Source of the DNA: Lysobacterales bacterium
GTDB taxonomy: Bacteria; Pseudomonadota; Gammaproteobacteria; Xanthomonadales; SZUA-36
DNA length: 64,000 nt
Assembly (NCBI GenBank): GCA_014238945.1
Contig: JABAAB010000051.1
Location: 1-64,000 of the forward strand
Direction: 5' to 3'
The position numbers were made by a program, and so were the translations under genes. Shown here piece after piece: positions 55,200 through 63,947 of the stretch (within the stretch, counting starts at the first letter, position 1; each line of letters begins with the position of its first letter). The notes beneath the pieces were generated by a model. It made no database searches, was not told where the DNA came from, and saw only the letters and a list, made by a program, of their open reading frames with translations.

Positions 55200-55934
55200 A
55201 TGAATAAAATAATAATTATTCTTATAATAATGAGCCCATCAGTAGTATTTGGATTGGGGGACACGTCGAAGAGCAACGATGGCGGGTCTCAGGAGTTTTC
55301 AATTAAACTTGATCCGATTGTCGTTTTACAGCAGGAATTGAGTTTTGAGCAGGAGGCGACCTTGCGGTTTGTTCGCAGTGCATACAATCAGTCACGCTCC
55401 GACCGTATCGAAGATCGCGACAAGTGGATTTGCTGGCTGGAAAGACCAACCGGGTCCAGTTTCAAGCGTCTGGGTTGCGCCCGCAACGGTGATCTCTGGG
55501 CTCTGCGGCCCAATACGGCGGGTGTAACAACCCGTCTGAATCAGACCGTGCAAAAATTTGAGAAACCTTTTCTCGGTACCGCTGGTTACGGCAACATTCT
55601 GGTCTCAACCCGCCCGGTAAATCAGAAGAAACTGGAAAGAGCGCTGGCAGCCCTGTCCGGCTCGAATGAGTTTGATGACGAGTTCCTGGCCATGGTAAAA
55701 ACGGGAATGCAGCCACCCCGTGATATACCGGACAACGAGGAATTGCTGAGTTTCGCCAAAGCATGGCTCCAGGTCGACAAGGCTTACAGGGCACGCAAAA
55801 ATGAAGACACACAGATTGCGGCTATCGATGCCCAGGGCCTGACGCTGCTGCGGTACAACCGAATTGCCGAGTTGGTGGAAACTTACCAGAGTATTGAGAA
55901 TGAGGTGGCGGAACAGATCGCAGCGCTAAGGTAA
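55200..55934 (+). CDS. Exported protein of unknown function
   Basis: This 244-residue protein has a strongly hydrophobic N-terminus (MNKIIIILIIMSPSVVFG) that looks like a signal peptide. The mature part is helical and Lys-, Asp- and Glu-rich, with one Cys pair (WICWLERPT, LGCARNGD) and no family I recognise. AGGA precedes the ATG. It lies 36 bases before the Sel1-hydroxylase gene on the same strand, so it may be cotranscribed. Confidence 0.65.
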   Translation: MNKIIIILIIMSPSVVFGLGDTSKSNDGGSQEFSIKLDPIVVLQQELSFEQEATLRFVRSAYNQSRSDRIEDRDKWICWLERPTGSSFKRLGCARNGDLWALRPNTAGVTTRLNQTVQKFEKPFLGTAGYGNILVSTRPVNQKKLERALAALSGSNEFDDEFLAMVKTGMQPPRDIPDNEELLSFAKAWLQVDKAYRARKNEDTQIAAIDAQGLTLLRYNRIAELVETYQSIENEVAEQIAALR

Positions 55935-55969
55935 TATTCAGTCACCATCCGGAAGCGGACTCATTTTTA

Positions 55970-57211
55970 ATGAATGATAAACAGCGAGAATTTGAGCAAT
56001 TGTGCACAGCCTTTGCTTCAGGAAAGGAACGTGGTGAACAGGCCTGGTTCAGTTTGCAGGCACTGGCTAAACAGGGTTTTCAGCCGGCGCAGATCTTCGT
56101 GTCGATGCAAAAACTCAAATCTCCGCCACCGCTCCATGATCTTGGGGGTGCGATTGATTTGCTGGAGGGGCTGGTCGCGGAGACGGCAGTCCAGGGTGCA
56201 GATACCCGTTTGCGCACAACATCGCTCTACGGCCTCGGGGAGGCATTGATTTGTCATTGTCCTGACCGGCTGAATGAAGGGTACCAGTTGCTCGAGGATG
56301 CGGCACTTTTGGGTCATGTGGAAGCACAGCTTGGCCTTGCCTATTGTTTACGGCGTGGTGTGGGTACCCAGGCCGATAACGACGCATCAACGCAATGGTT
56401 AAGAAAAGCCGCAGCCCAGGGCCACCCGCGTGCGATGTTTGAACTGGGCATCCAGTTGGCCACCGGTGAAGGCAGTGAAGGGAATGTGCAGGAAGCAATT
56501 AATGCGCTTCAACGCGCGTCGTCGTACAACTACCCGGCTGCTGGCGCCATGGCTGCGCGGCTTGCCGGTGGCAACGATTTAACGTTACCGGATCAGAACA
56601 GAAAGGTCCTTTCATCGTCACCGGGAATTGAACAGATATTCGGTGTGCTCGACCCCATGGAATGCAGTCATCTTGCAGCCCTTTCGATGCCCCACCTGAA
56701 ACCTTCCCGGGTTATCTCCGACCAGCGCAGTGGTCAATTTGCCGGTGGCCGCACCAGCCAGGGTATGAACTTCCACCATGGGCTTCGGGACGTCGTGGTC
56801 ACCAGCATTATTCGTCGCTTGTGCGGTCTGGCCGGTTGTGAATTTTCGCAAACCGAGGCATTGACCGTTCTGATGTATCACCCGGGCGCCGAGTACCGGC
56901 TGCACCCCGATTATTTTCGCACCGACACGGATGCCGGCAAAATGCAGCTGAGAAACGGTGGTCAACGCATCAAGACCATCATCTGCTATCTCAATGAGGT
57001 CGGCGAAGGCGGGGAAACGGCGTTTCCTGAACTCAATATCAGGGTCAGGCCTGAGCCCGGGTCGGTCGTATACTTTGAAAATGCGGACAAGCAGGGACAA
57101 CCATTCCTGGAATCAAGACATGCCGGCTTACCTGTTTTGGAAGGCATCAAGTGGATTTCCACGCTTTGGATCAGACAGTTAGATTACGACCAGTGGGAAG
57201 GCAGTTTGTAA
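55970..57211 (+). CDS. Sel1-repeat and prolyl 4-hydroxylase-like fusion
   Basis: This 413-residue protein has Sel1/TPR repeats at about 75-205 (AQLGLAYCLRRGVGTQADN, RAMFELGIQLATGEGS). A 2-oxoglutarate/Fe(II) oxygenase domain follows, with metal His and Asp in LHPDYF (about 311-313), second His in SRHAG (about 383) and 2-oxoglutarate-binding Lys in GIKW (about 393). Such bacterial P4H domains hydroxylate proline in proteins. Joining to Sel1 repeats suggests partner recognition. Confidence 0.8.
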   Translation: MNDKQREFEQLCTAFASGKERGEQAWFSLQALAKQGFQPAQIFVSMQKLKSPPPLHDLGGAIDLLEGLVAETAVQGADTRLRTTSLYGLGEALICHCPDRLNEGYQLLEDAALLGHVEAQLGLAYCLRRGVGTQADNDASTQWLRKAAAQGHPRAMFELGIQLATGEGSEGNVQEAINALQRASSYNYPAAGAMAARLAGGNDLTLPDQNRKVLSSSPGIEQIFGVLDPMECSHLAALSMPHLKPSRVISDQRSGQFAGGRTSQGMNFHHGLRDVVVTSIIRRLCGLAGCEFSQTEALTVLMYHPGAEYRLHPDYFRTDTDAGKMQLRNGGQRIKTIICYLNEVGEGGETAFPELNIRVRPEPGSVVYFENADKQGQPFLESRHAGLPVLEGIKWISTLWIRQLDYDQWEGSL

Positions 57212-57216
57212 GAGGG

Positions 57217-57247
57217 TGCCCGGACTCCGGGGCTGATCAGCCGGGCA
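57217..57247. terminator. Hairpin between convergent genes
   Basis: TGCCCGG (57217-57223) and CCGGGCA (57241-57247) pair around a 17-base loop. It lies between the P4H-like gene and the TPR gene; the right arm covers the end of the latter's coding sequence. Confidence 0.4.
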
Positions 57248-57913
57248 AGCCTGCTTTGTCCATCAGGAGCCGCATTTCTGTATGCATCTTTGTCATCATC
57301 GGGTCAAATACAGGGGTCAGTCCCAGGAATGGAATGCTGCTGGACTGTGTGTCAAAAGCCAGTTTGAGACAGTCCATGGCTTTTTCAAAATTACCCGCCA
57401 TGGCCCAGGCACGGGCCAGTGACCAGGGCAATATTCGTTTGCCATGGTCTGCAAGTGCTTCCAGAGCGTTTGCAGCACGAACAGATTCTGCGGGCCGACC
57501 CGCCAAAGCCTCGGTAATGGCCCGGTATTCAAGGTAACTCGCATCTTCTTTACCCTGTCCCAGGGCACTGGACAATGATTCGGTGGCTGCCTGGTGCTGT
57601 CCGTTGAAAGCCCTTGCCAGCGCCAGTCTCAGCAAGGCTGGTCTCATACCGGGTTGCAGTTCCAATGCCTGAGACAGGCAGTTAATGGCCTCGCCAAATC
57701 GTCTTTGAAGTATCAGTATATCGCCCCCATTCATCAGGATTCCGACATTCAGTGGATCCGTGGAAATTGCCCTGTCGACCAGCACCTGGGATTTTTCATA
57801 GTGACCATGCACCAGGTTCACATTCGCTGCCAGTATCATAGCCATTTCGTATTGTGGTTTGATTTCCAGTGCCTGTTTTGCCATCAAGGAGGCCCGCACA
57901 AAGTCCCAGTCAT
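57237..57913 (-). CDS. C-terminal TPR part of the frameshifted regulator
   Basis: This open frame extends upstream to 58163, but only from about 57913 does it look like protein: TPR motifs such as YEKSQVLVDRAISTDPLNVG and GEAINCLSQALELQPGM. It continues the first part after the T8 run and has no own ribosome site. Confidence 0.55.
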
Positions 57914-58962
57914 AAAAAAAAGTGGATGGCACCCAGGTGTGACATGGCATCTGCATTCTGTGGGTCGTGGCGCAGCGCGCGTTTTGCATACTCCCGCGCT
58001 GCAGGTATCCCCTCACTGGCTTCCTGGACACCATAATGAACCAGCAACATACGGCACATGGCCAGGCCGGCGAGCGCGGGGGCGTGTTCCGGCACTTCAT
58101 CCAGGACTTCTTCGAAACAGTCCTGCGCCAGTCCCAATGATGATGCCGTGCGCCGGCTCGCATGATGCGAACCCTGGAGAAACCGTCTCATCAACTCGCT
58201 GGGCAGTCTGTCCGTCACCGGGGTTGCATCCTGATGGCCTTCCAGAGTGGACTGAATCTGATTGCTGACCTGCCGGCTGACCTCGTTCAACACAGTCATC
58301 ACATCCTCGGCCGGTCGGGTCCAGGTATCGGCCCATACGTGCGCGTCCGACTCGGAGTCAATCAACTGTACAACAATTTGCAAATTGTTCCCGAGGTGAA
58401 GCAGCGAGCCTTCGATCACCCATTTGACATGCAGTTTCTCCCGCAGTGTCTGCATGCTTTGATTACGGTTTTTGAAGGTCATGGCGGTGGTTCTGGAAAT
58501 CACACGCTGACCGGATGTGACCGCCATTCGGGCAATCAGAAGTTCGGTCAGGCCATCGGCCAGGTATTCGTCACCACCGTGCGCAGCAAGGTTTTGAAAT
58601 GGCAGCACCAGGATACCTTCTTCGGGACCGCTTTCCGGGACGATGACAGACGCCACCAGGCGATACCCCTTCCTGGGAATGGTGTCGATGTAGGCGGGTG
58701 ACCGGGGATCATCACCCAATGCTGCACGCAGTTGTGAGATGCAACGGTTCAGGACATCATCGCTGACAAAACCACGGGGCCACACCGTCGATATCAATTG
58801 TTCCCTGGACAAGGTGTTCCGGCCTTTTGAGGCCAGTTCCACCAATACGGCCATGGCCTTGGGTTCAACGTGTTGGGACTGTCCATCTCTGACAATGGAG
58901 TGCTCGGCAGGCTTGATCTCACAAGCCCCAAGACTGAATCCCAATTCCAAATCACGTTTCAA
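57910..58962 (-). CDS. N-terminal part of the frameshifted CadC-like regulator
   Basis: This 350-residue open frame has a DNA-binding winged helix (LRAALGDDPRSPAYIDTI, PRKGYRL at its end) and a TolB-like domain with HVWADTWTR, followed by the first TPRs (YAKRALRHDPQNADAM). It ends at a TGA created just after the T8 run. No membrane helix is visible, unlike CadC itself, so it may be cytosolic. Confidence 0.7.
   Translation of the reverse strand: MKRDLELGFSLGACEIKPAEHSIVRDGQSQHVEPKAMAVLVELASKGRNTLSREQLISTVWPRGFVSDDVLNRCISQLRAALGDDPRSPAYIDTIPRKGYRLVASVIVPESGPEEGILVLPFQNLAAHGGDEYLADGLTELLIARMAVTSGQRVISRTTAMTFKNRNQSMQTLREKLHVKWVIEGSLLHLGNNLQIVVQLIDSESDAHVWADTWTRPAEDVMTVLNEVSRQVSNQIQSTLEGHQDATPVTDRLPSELMRRFLQGSHHASRRTASSLGLAQDCFEEVLDEVPEHAPALAGLAMCRMLLVHYGVQEASEGIPAAREYAKRALRHDPQNADAMSHLGAIHFFL
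57914..57921 (-). other. T8 homopolymer (A8 on plus strand) at the frame break
   Basis: A run of eight identical bases lies exactly where the reading frames meet. With seven, the gene is open across the junction (His-Phe-Phe-Tyr-Asp-Trp). Such runs are slippery for polymerases and ribosomes and error-prone in sequencing. Confidence 0.8.
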
Positions 58963-59107
58963 TTCGTGGGTGTTCCATAATGTGGTCGCATTGCTTCATC
59001 GCAGAGTAGCGCAAAACCGAAAACCTCACCACTTCCTCAGTTTTACCTCAGGACAATTTGACATTGGCCCAGTAAGCTTTTTTAAAGCAAATCAGGAGCT
59101 TTATGCC

Positions 59108-59431
59108 ATGCTGGAATTCAAATTTAGTACTGCTGCCGGGATCAAAACTGTGATTTTCGCCGGAAGTTTAATTTCCCTGGCAGTGTCCACACAGGCTGTG
59201 CCGGGGGCCGGTGGTGAGTTCGAGATCATATCCCACAGCATTGATGGTGGAGGAGGGAGATCAACCGATGCGGAATTTGAACTGGTCGGGATCGTTGGTC
59301 AACACGATGCCGGCACGATTACTTTGAGTTATGGTGAGTTTTCACTGTCCGGTGGTTTCTGGGCTGAGCCGGGTGACTCGGATGTGATATTCAGTTCCGG
59401 GTTTGAACCCGTATTGGGAGAGATGAAATGA
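59108..59431 (+). CDS. Small exported protein, partner of the S74 protein
   Basis: This 107-residue protein has an N-terminal hydrophobic stretch (IKTVIFAGSLISLAVSTQA) as signal peptide, then a beta-rich GGGGRSTDAEFELVG and LSGGFWAEPGDSD segment. It ends with a VIFSSGFEP tag that I recall from extracellular gammaproteobacterial proteins. AGGAG lies nine bases before the ATG. The longer frame from 58739 is not protein-like. Its stop overlaps the next ATG. Confidence 0.65.
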   Translation: MLEFKFSTAAGIKTVIFAGSLISLAVSTQAVPGAGGEFEIISHSIDGGGGRSTDAEFELVGIVGQHDAGTITLSYGEFSLSGGFWAEPGDSDVIFSSGFEPVLGEMK

Positions 59432-61845
59432 AGATCAAAATTCATTCTCTTGTACTGGGTTTGATCCTGGTCAACACTGCATTTTCAGCGGAACCAACTG
59501 TCCAGACCTTTATTTACCAGGGCAAAATAGAGAAAAACAGTGCACCGTTCAACGGCAGTCTGGAAGTTACCATGGGTATGTACCCTGACGATTCAGGTGG
59601 CAGCATATTGTCGAGTTGGGTCCAGGTGGTCACGGTAATTGATGGATCATTCAGTTTCGATTATGCGATCAAAAACAACGAACTCAATGGCGAACAACGC
59701 TGGCTGGAGATCTGGGTCCGGGACCCGCCCGGCAGCGGCAGTTGGAATGTGCTGTCACCCCGTCAGCCGATCAGACCAGCGCCCTACGCGATACATGCGT
59801 TGGGAGGGGGAGGTGATGCAATTTGGATCGTCGACAACGCCTCGATTTATTACAACGATGGCGATGTGGGAATCGGAACCAATAACCCGACAGAGAAACT
59901 GAGTGTCGCCGGCAATGTGCTGCTCTCATCCAACTCAAGCTTGCTGGGAAGCAATGGTGGCCTGGGTTTCCTGAATAACCTGGGTGACAGCGGTGGTGGT
60001 GCGCAACTTGTCAATGCTGGCAGCATCGATCTGATCCTGGATTCTGACAATAATGACATTCTGCGCAGTTTTCGTGTCATGAGCGATGGCACGGACCGCT
60101 CATCAGCAACCACTCTGCTCAGTGTGCTCGAGACCGGTGAGACGGGCGTCGGCACGGCAATACCTGACAGCAGGCTGCATGTAATTGGGGGAGTGGACGC
60201 CGGTCTGGCAACGGGAGGCTATTTGCAATTGGGTTCAACTGCCGGGAAAAACTTGGTCATGGATACCAATGAGATCATGGCACGGAACAATGGTGCGATA
60301 TCTCATCTGTATCTTAATCACGATGGGGGGCATGTCGTGATTGCGGATAATGGATTTGGCCGCCTGGGTATTGGCACAGAGACACCCAACAACGCCCTGC
60401 ACGTGGTGGGTACCACCCTGACTACCGGATTTCGGATGCCGACCGGTGCGGCCAGCGGGCGCATATTGACATCCGATTTTAACGGTGTCGCTTCATGGCA
60501 GGATCCGGGTCAGGGATTATGGTCAACCAATGGTTCTTCCATATATTACAACGACGGAATGGTTGGAATCGGCGCACAGACTCCGGTAACCAAACTCCAG
60601 GTTCATGATCCCAGTGCGCCGATTATCAGGCTCAGTGGGAATAACGGAAATGCCAATAACGGAACAATAGAGTTTTCGGAAACCCGCAGCCAGGCAGATG
60701 CCAATTTTCAGATCGTATACAACGGAACCAGCGATCAACTGATATTCCGGACCTATGATGGCGCGGTCAAAGACCGGATGACCCTGACCAGGAACCAGGG
60801 CTACCTGGGTATCGGCACAATGACACCAAAAAATCCGCTGGACGTTAACGGGGCAATGCGGCAACGCAGTAACGAATTCACCAATCTCCTGTTGAACGGT
60901 GGTGGTTTTGGAGATGCCTACCTGGATCTGGTAAAAACCGGCAACACGACAGTTTCCGCACGAATCCAGCTTGATGGACGCACCAACGCAAATTCACACG
61001 TGGCAGATATTCGTTTCCTGACCCGCAACACGGGTCAGGATCTGTTGGAACGGATGGTGATCAGAGACAACGGAAGAGTCGGAATTGGTGTTGCCTTACC
61101 GGGTAATCTTCTGGACGTTCAGGGGGCTGGCGCAGCCATTGGCGGTCTGGCATCTCCTGAAACCATTGCGCGATTCAAACAAACGGCTGCGGCCAATGAA
61201 AATTCGGCCATCTCAGTGGATGCACTCCCCAATCAGGATGCCATTATTTATTTGGCAGAAAATGGTGCTGCCACATGGGACATACGAAACAATGAAGACT
61301 ATCTGGCCACGGGTTCGTCCGATGACCGCTTCCAGATAGCCTACCGCAAAGGCGGTATTGATGACATGACCCTAACGATCACGCCACAACCCGCAAACTA
61401 CATGATGAACTTCAATGGCTCGATGGAAATTGATGGCGGTATTGAAGTGAATGGTGATATTTTTCCCGCGAGTGATACTGGTGGCTCACTGGGTTCGGCA
61501 AGCCGGCGATGGAGCTCAGCCTGGGTCTCAAGTGGCATCATATACCAATCAGATTTACGTGCGAAACAGGACATTGTCGATCTGAGAGATGGGTTGAAGT
61601 CTGTCATGTCCCTGCGCCCGGTAAGTTATCACTGGAAGGAAAATCCCCAGGGTACGCAGCAGTTGGGTCTGATCGCACAGGAAGTTCAGGAGGTGGTCCC
61701 GGAGGTGGTACATGTTCCTGACGATCCAAAATTGATGATGGGTATGAGCTATGCCCAGCTCATCCCTGTATTAATCAAGGCCATCCAGGAACAGCAGGAA
61801 CAAATCAATACGCAGGCGCAGCTGATTAGACAGTTGATGGATTGA
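59428..61845 (+). CDS. Secreted fibre-like protein with S74 intramolecular chaperone domain
   Basis: This 805-residue protein has a signal peptide (about 1-20). Six repeats of the type VGIGTxxPxxxLxVxG follow, near residues 146, 236, 311, 378, 460 and 551, each probably a beta-fibre turn. At the C-terminus (about 700-805) is a Peptidase_S74 domain starting SDLRAKQDIVDL, where the Ser could be the self-cleavage site, ending in a coiled coil (EQQEQINTQAQLIRQLMD). Such fibres are known in phage tails, but here a signal peptide and no phage genes suggest a cell-surface adhesin. Confidence 0.78.
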   Translation: MKIKIHSLVLGLILVNTAFSAEPTVQTFIYQGKIEKNSAPFNGSLEVTMGMYPDDSGGSILSSWVQVVTVIDGSFSFDYAIKNNELNGEQRWLEIWVRDPPGSGSWNVLSPRQPIRPAPYAIHALGGGGDAIWIVDNASIYYNDGDVGIGTNNPTEKLSVAGNVLLSSNSSLLGSNGGLGFLNNLGDSGGGAQLVNAGSIDLILDSDNNDILRSFRVMSDGTDRSSATTLLSVLETGETGVGTAIPDSRLHVIGGVDAGLATGGYLQLGSTAGKNLVMDTNEIMARNNGAISHLYLNHDGGHVVIADNGFGRLGIGTETPNNALHVVGTTLTTGFRMPTGAASGRILTSDFNGVASWQDPGQGLWSTNGSSIYYNDGMVGIGAQTPVTKLQVHDPSAPIIRLSGNNGNANNGTIEFSETRSQADANFQIVYNGTSDQLIFRTYDGAVKDRMTLTRNQGYLGIGTMTPKNPLDVNGAMRQRSNEFTNLLLNGGGFGDAYLDLVKTGNTTVSARIQLDGRTNANSHVADIRFLTRNTGQDLLERMVIRDNGRVGIGVALPGNLLDVQGAGAAIGGLASPETIARFKQTAAANENSAISVDALPNQDAIIYLAENGAATWDIRNNEDYLATGSSDDRFQIAYRKGGIDDMTLTITPQPANYMMNFNGSMEIDGGIEVNGDIFPASDTGGSLGSASRRWSSAWVSSGIIYQSDLRAKQDIVDLRDGLKSVMSLRPVSYHWKENPQGTQQLGLIAQEVQEVVPEVVHVPDDPKLMMGMSYAQLIPVLIKAIQEQQEQINTQAQLIRQLMD

Positions 61846-61901
61846 ACAGCAACACCCACCTGTGGACTTGCAGGAAACTGATACGGACTTGGGAATGCAG
61901 G

Positions 61902-63947
61902 CTAGTCGTCAGCACGCTCCACCAGTGTCAGGATGTCATACAGGGCCACTGTTTCATCGAGCTGGTTCTTGATCTCCACGGCCCACACCACGATGCCCGT
62001 TGCCCGATCCTCCTCGGGGCGCCGGGCCTTCCAGATTTTCTCTCTGGCGGTCAGACGGACCTGGATGGTATCGCCAATCCCCACGGGTTCAATAAAACGC
62101 AGGTTTTCCAGACCGTAATTGGCCAGTACCGGGCCGGGTGCGGGGTCGACAAACATTCCTGCGGCTGCCGAGATGATGAAATAACCGTGTGCAACCCGTT
62201 TTTCAAACAGGGAATCTTTTGCGGCCAGTTCATCGAAGTGGGCATAGAAGTGATCACCCGAAATACAACCGAAATTGACGATATCTGCCTCGGTCACCGT
62301 GCGCCGATGGGTTAATAGCGATTCACCGATCTGCAGCTCGTCAAAAGTCTTTCTGAACGGATGTACCCGGTCGACGATTGGGGTCGCCCCGGTGGTGAAC
62401 TGGCGGGTAATGGCCATCAGTGTATCGGGTGAACCCTGGATGGCGGTGCGTTGCATATAGTGCTTGATGGCGCGGCTGCCACCGAGTTCTTCACCTCCAC
62501 CGGCACGGCCGGGACCACCATGGACCAGTGGCGCCAGGGGTGAGCCATGACCGGTCGATTCCCTGGCACAGTCTTTGTTCAACACCAGTATGCGCCCGTG
62601 CCATGCGGCAGTTCCCAGTACGATCCTGGCGGCCTCCTCGTTGTCCGCGGTCACCAGTGAACCCACCAGGCTGCCTCGGCCCATACGGGCCAGTTCAATG
62701 GCCTGGTCTTCGGTTTTATAACCCATGATGGTGCTGACGGGCCCAAATGCCTCAACCGAATGAGCGCTTTGGGCATTGAACGGGTCGTCACAGTACAACA
62801 AGGTAGGTGGGAAAAAAGCACCCTTTTCACGATCGGCTCCCAACACCTCAAATTCACGTGTACCACCGTGGACAATTTCATTGCCATTGGCCAGTTTTTT
62901 TACGGCATCCCAGACATCTTCACGCTGGCTGGTACCGACCAGGGAACCCATACGCACACCTTCAGCCGCCGGATCGCCTACCGGCGATTTGTCCAGTCGT
63001 GCCTTGAGTGCTTCGATCACGGCTTCGATCTGTGCTTCGGGTACGATGGTCCTGCGGATGGCAGTACATTTTTGCCCGGCCTTGACGGTGACTTCCTGGG
63101 CAACGCCCTTGATGAACAGGTCGAATTCGGGCGTTCCAGGGACTGCTGCAGCGCCCAGTATGGAGCAATTCAGCGAATCCGCCTCCATGTTGAAAGGAAT
63201 GCTGCTGGCCACGATATTGGGATGCGATTTCAGCATGCTCCCGGTGGAGGCCGAACCGGTGAAAGTTACAGTGTCCTGCTCATCGAGGTGCTCAAACAGG
63301 TCACCCACACGTCCGCAGATCAGTTGCACCGACCCCTCGGGCAGAATTCCGGATGCAATCATTTCACGCACCATTGCCTCGGTCAGATAGGACGATACCG
63401 TGGCCGGCTTGACGATGACGGGTACACCGGCGATCAGGCTGGGTGCGATTTTTTCCAGCATACCCCAGCACGGGAAATTAAACGCGTTGATGTGTACCGA
63501 GACACCCTGTTTGGGTGTCAGGATATGCCGGCCCACAAACGTGCCCTTTGCCGACAAAGGCTCCACGTTACCCTCGACAGCAAATGACTCATTGGGTAAT
63601 TCCCGGCGGGCGATTCCGGAGTAACTGAAGACTGTGCCAATGCCCCCCTCAATGTCCACCCAGCTGTCGGCACGCGTCGCACCGGTCTTTGCCGATATCG
63701 CGTAAAAGGTTTCCTTGTGGTCCAGAAGATGTTTGGCCAGTGCCTTGAGCATATTGGCGCGGTCATGGATGGTCATTTTGCGCAACGCACTACCACCCCT
63801 GCGTCTGCCATGATCCAGCATGTCGGAAAAATCCAGGCCAGTGCTGCTGACCCGACCAATGGTTTTTCCATTGATCGCGTTGCGTACTTCAACACCATCA
63901 TCGGTACCCGCTGTCCAGGCACCACATGCGTAACTTTCAATTTTCAT
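61902..63947 (-). CDS. paaZ: Bifunctional PaaZ: oxepin-CoA hydrolase/semialdehyde dehydrogenase
   Basis: This 681-residue protein joins an aldehyde dehydrogenase (about 1-530; VTFTGSASTGSML, catalytic Cys in GQKCTAIRRT) to a MaoC hot-dog hydratase (about 540-681; FGCISGDHFYAHFDE). PaaZ opens the oxepin ring and oxidises the resulting semialdehyde. GGAGA precedes the ATG. It is 20 kb from the paaA operon, and genes for PaaK, PaaF, PaaH and PaaJ are not in this window. Confidence 0.93.
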   Translation of the reverse strand: MKIESYACGAWTAGTDDGVEVRNAINGKTIGRVSSTGLDFSDMLDHGRRRGGSALRKMTIHDRANMLKALAKHLLDHKETFYAISAKTGATRADSWVDIEGGIGTVFSYSGIARRELPNESFAVEGNVEPLSAKGTFVGRHILTPKQGVSVHINAFNFPCWGMLEKIAPSLIAGVPVIVKPATVSSYLTEAMVREMIASGILPEGSVQLICGRVGDLFEHLDEQDTVTFTGSASTGSMLKSHPNIVASSIPFNMEADSLNCSILGAAAVPGTPEFDLFIKGVAQEVTVKAGQKCTAIRRTIVPEAQIEAVIEALKARLDKSPVGDPAAEGVRMGSLVGTSQREDVWDAVKKLANGNEIVHGGTREFEVLGADREKGAFFPPTLLYCDDPFNAQSAHSVEAFGPVSTIMGYKTEDQAIELARMGRGSLVGSLVTADNEEAARIVLGTAAWHGRILVLNKDCARESTGHGSPLAPLVHGGPGRAGGGEELGGSRAIKHYMQRTAIQGSPDTLMAITRQFTTGATPIVDRVHPFRKTFDELQIGESLLTHRRTVTEADIVNFGCISGDHFYAHFDELAAKDSLFEKRVAHGYFIISAAAGMFVDPAPGPVLANYGLENLRFIEPVGIGDTIQVRLTAREKIWKARRPEEDRATGIVVWAVEIKNQLDETVALYDILTLVERADD

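Larger units (their letters stand above)
57237..58962 (-). pseudogene. CadC-like winged-helix/TolB-like/TPR regulator, frameshifted
   Basis: Two frames together read as one protein of about 575 residues. The first (57910-58962) carries an OmpR-type winged helix (about 10-105), a TolB-N-like domain (about 120-220, ILVLPFQNL), then TPRs. It stops at a run of eight T (coding strand) after GAIHFF, while the other frame continues with YDWDFVRASLMAKQALEI and further TPRs to 57237. Removing one T from the run restores the frame, so this is either a mutation, an assembly error or slippage. Each part is listed below. Confidence 0.72.

Noticed and set aside
57914..58163. N-terminal extension of the TPR frame (57237-58163)
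   Set aside because: This stretch overlaps the first part of the regulator in another frame and is Arg/Cys/Pro-rich, not protein-like.
58162..58701. 179-codon plus-strand frame inside the winged-helix regulator
   Set aside because: Antisense to an intact winged-helix and TolB-like region; shadow composition.
62760..63587. 275-codon plus-strand frame inside paaZ
   Set aside because: Antisense to paaZ, whose aldehyde dehydrogenase and MaoC motifs are clear. Composition is shadow-like.
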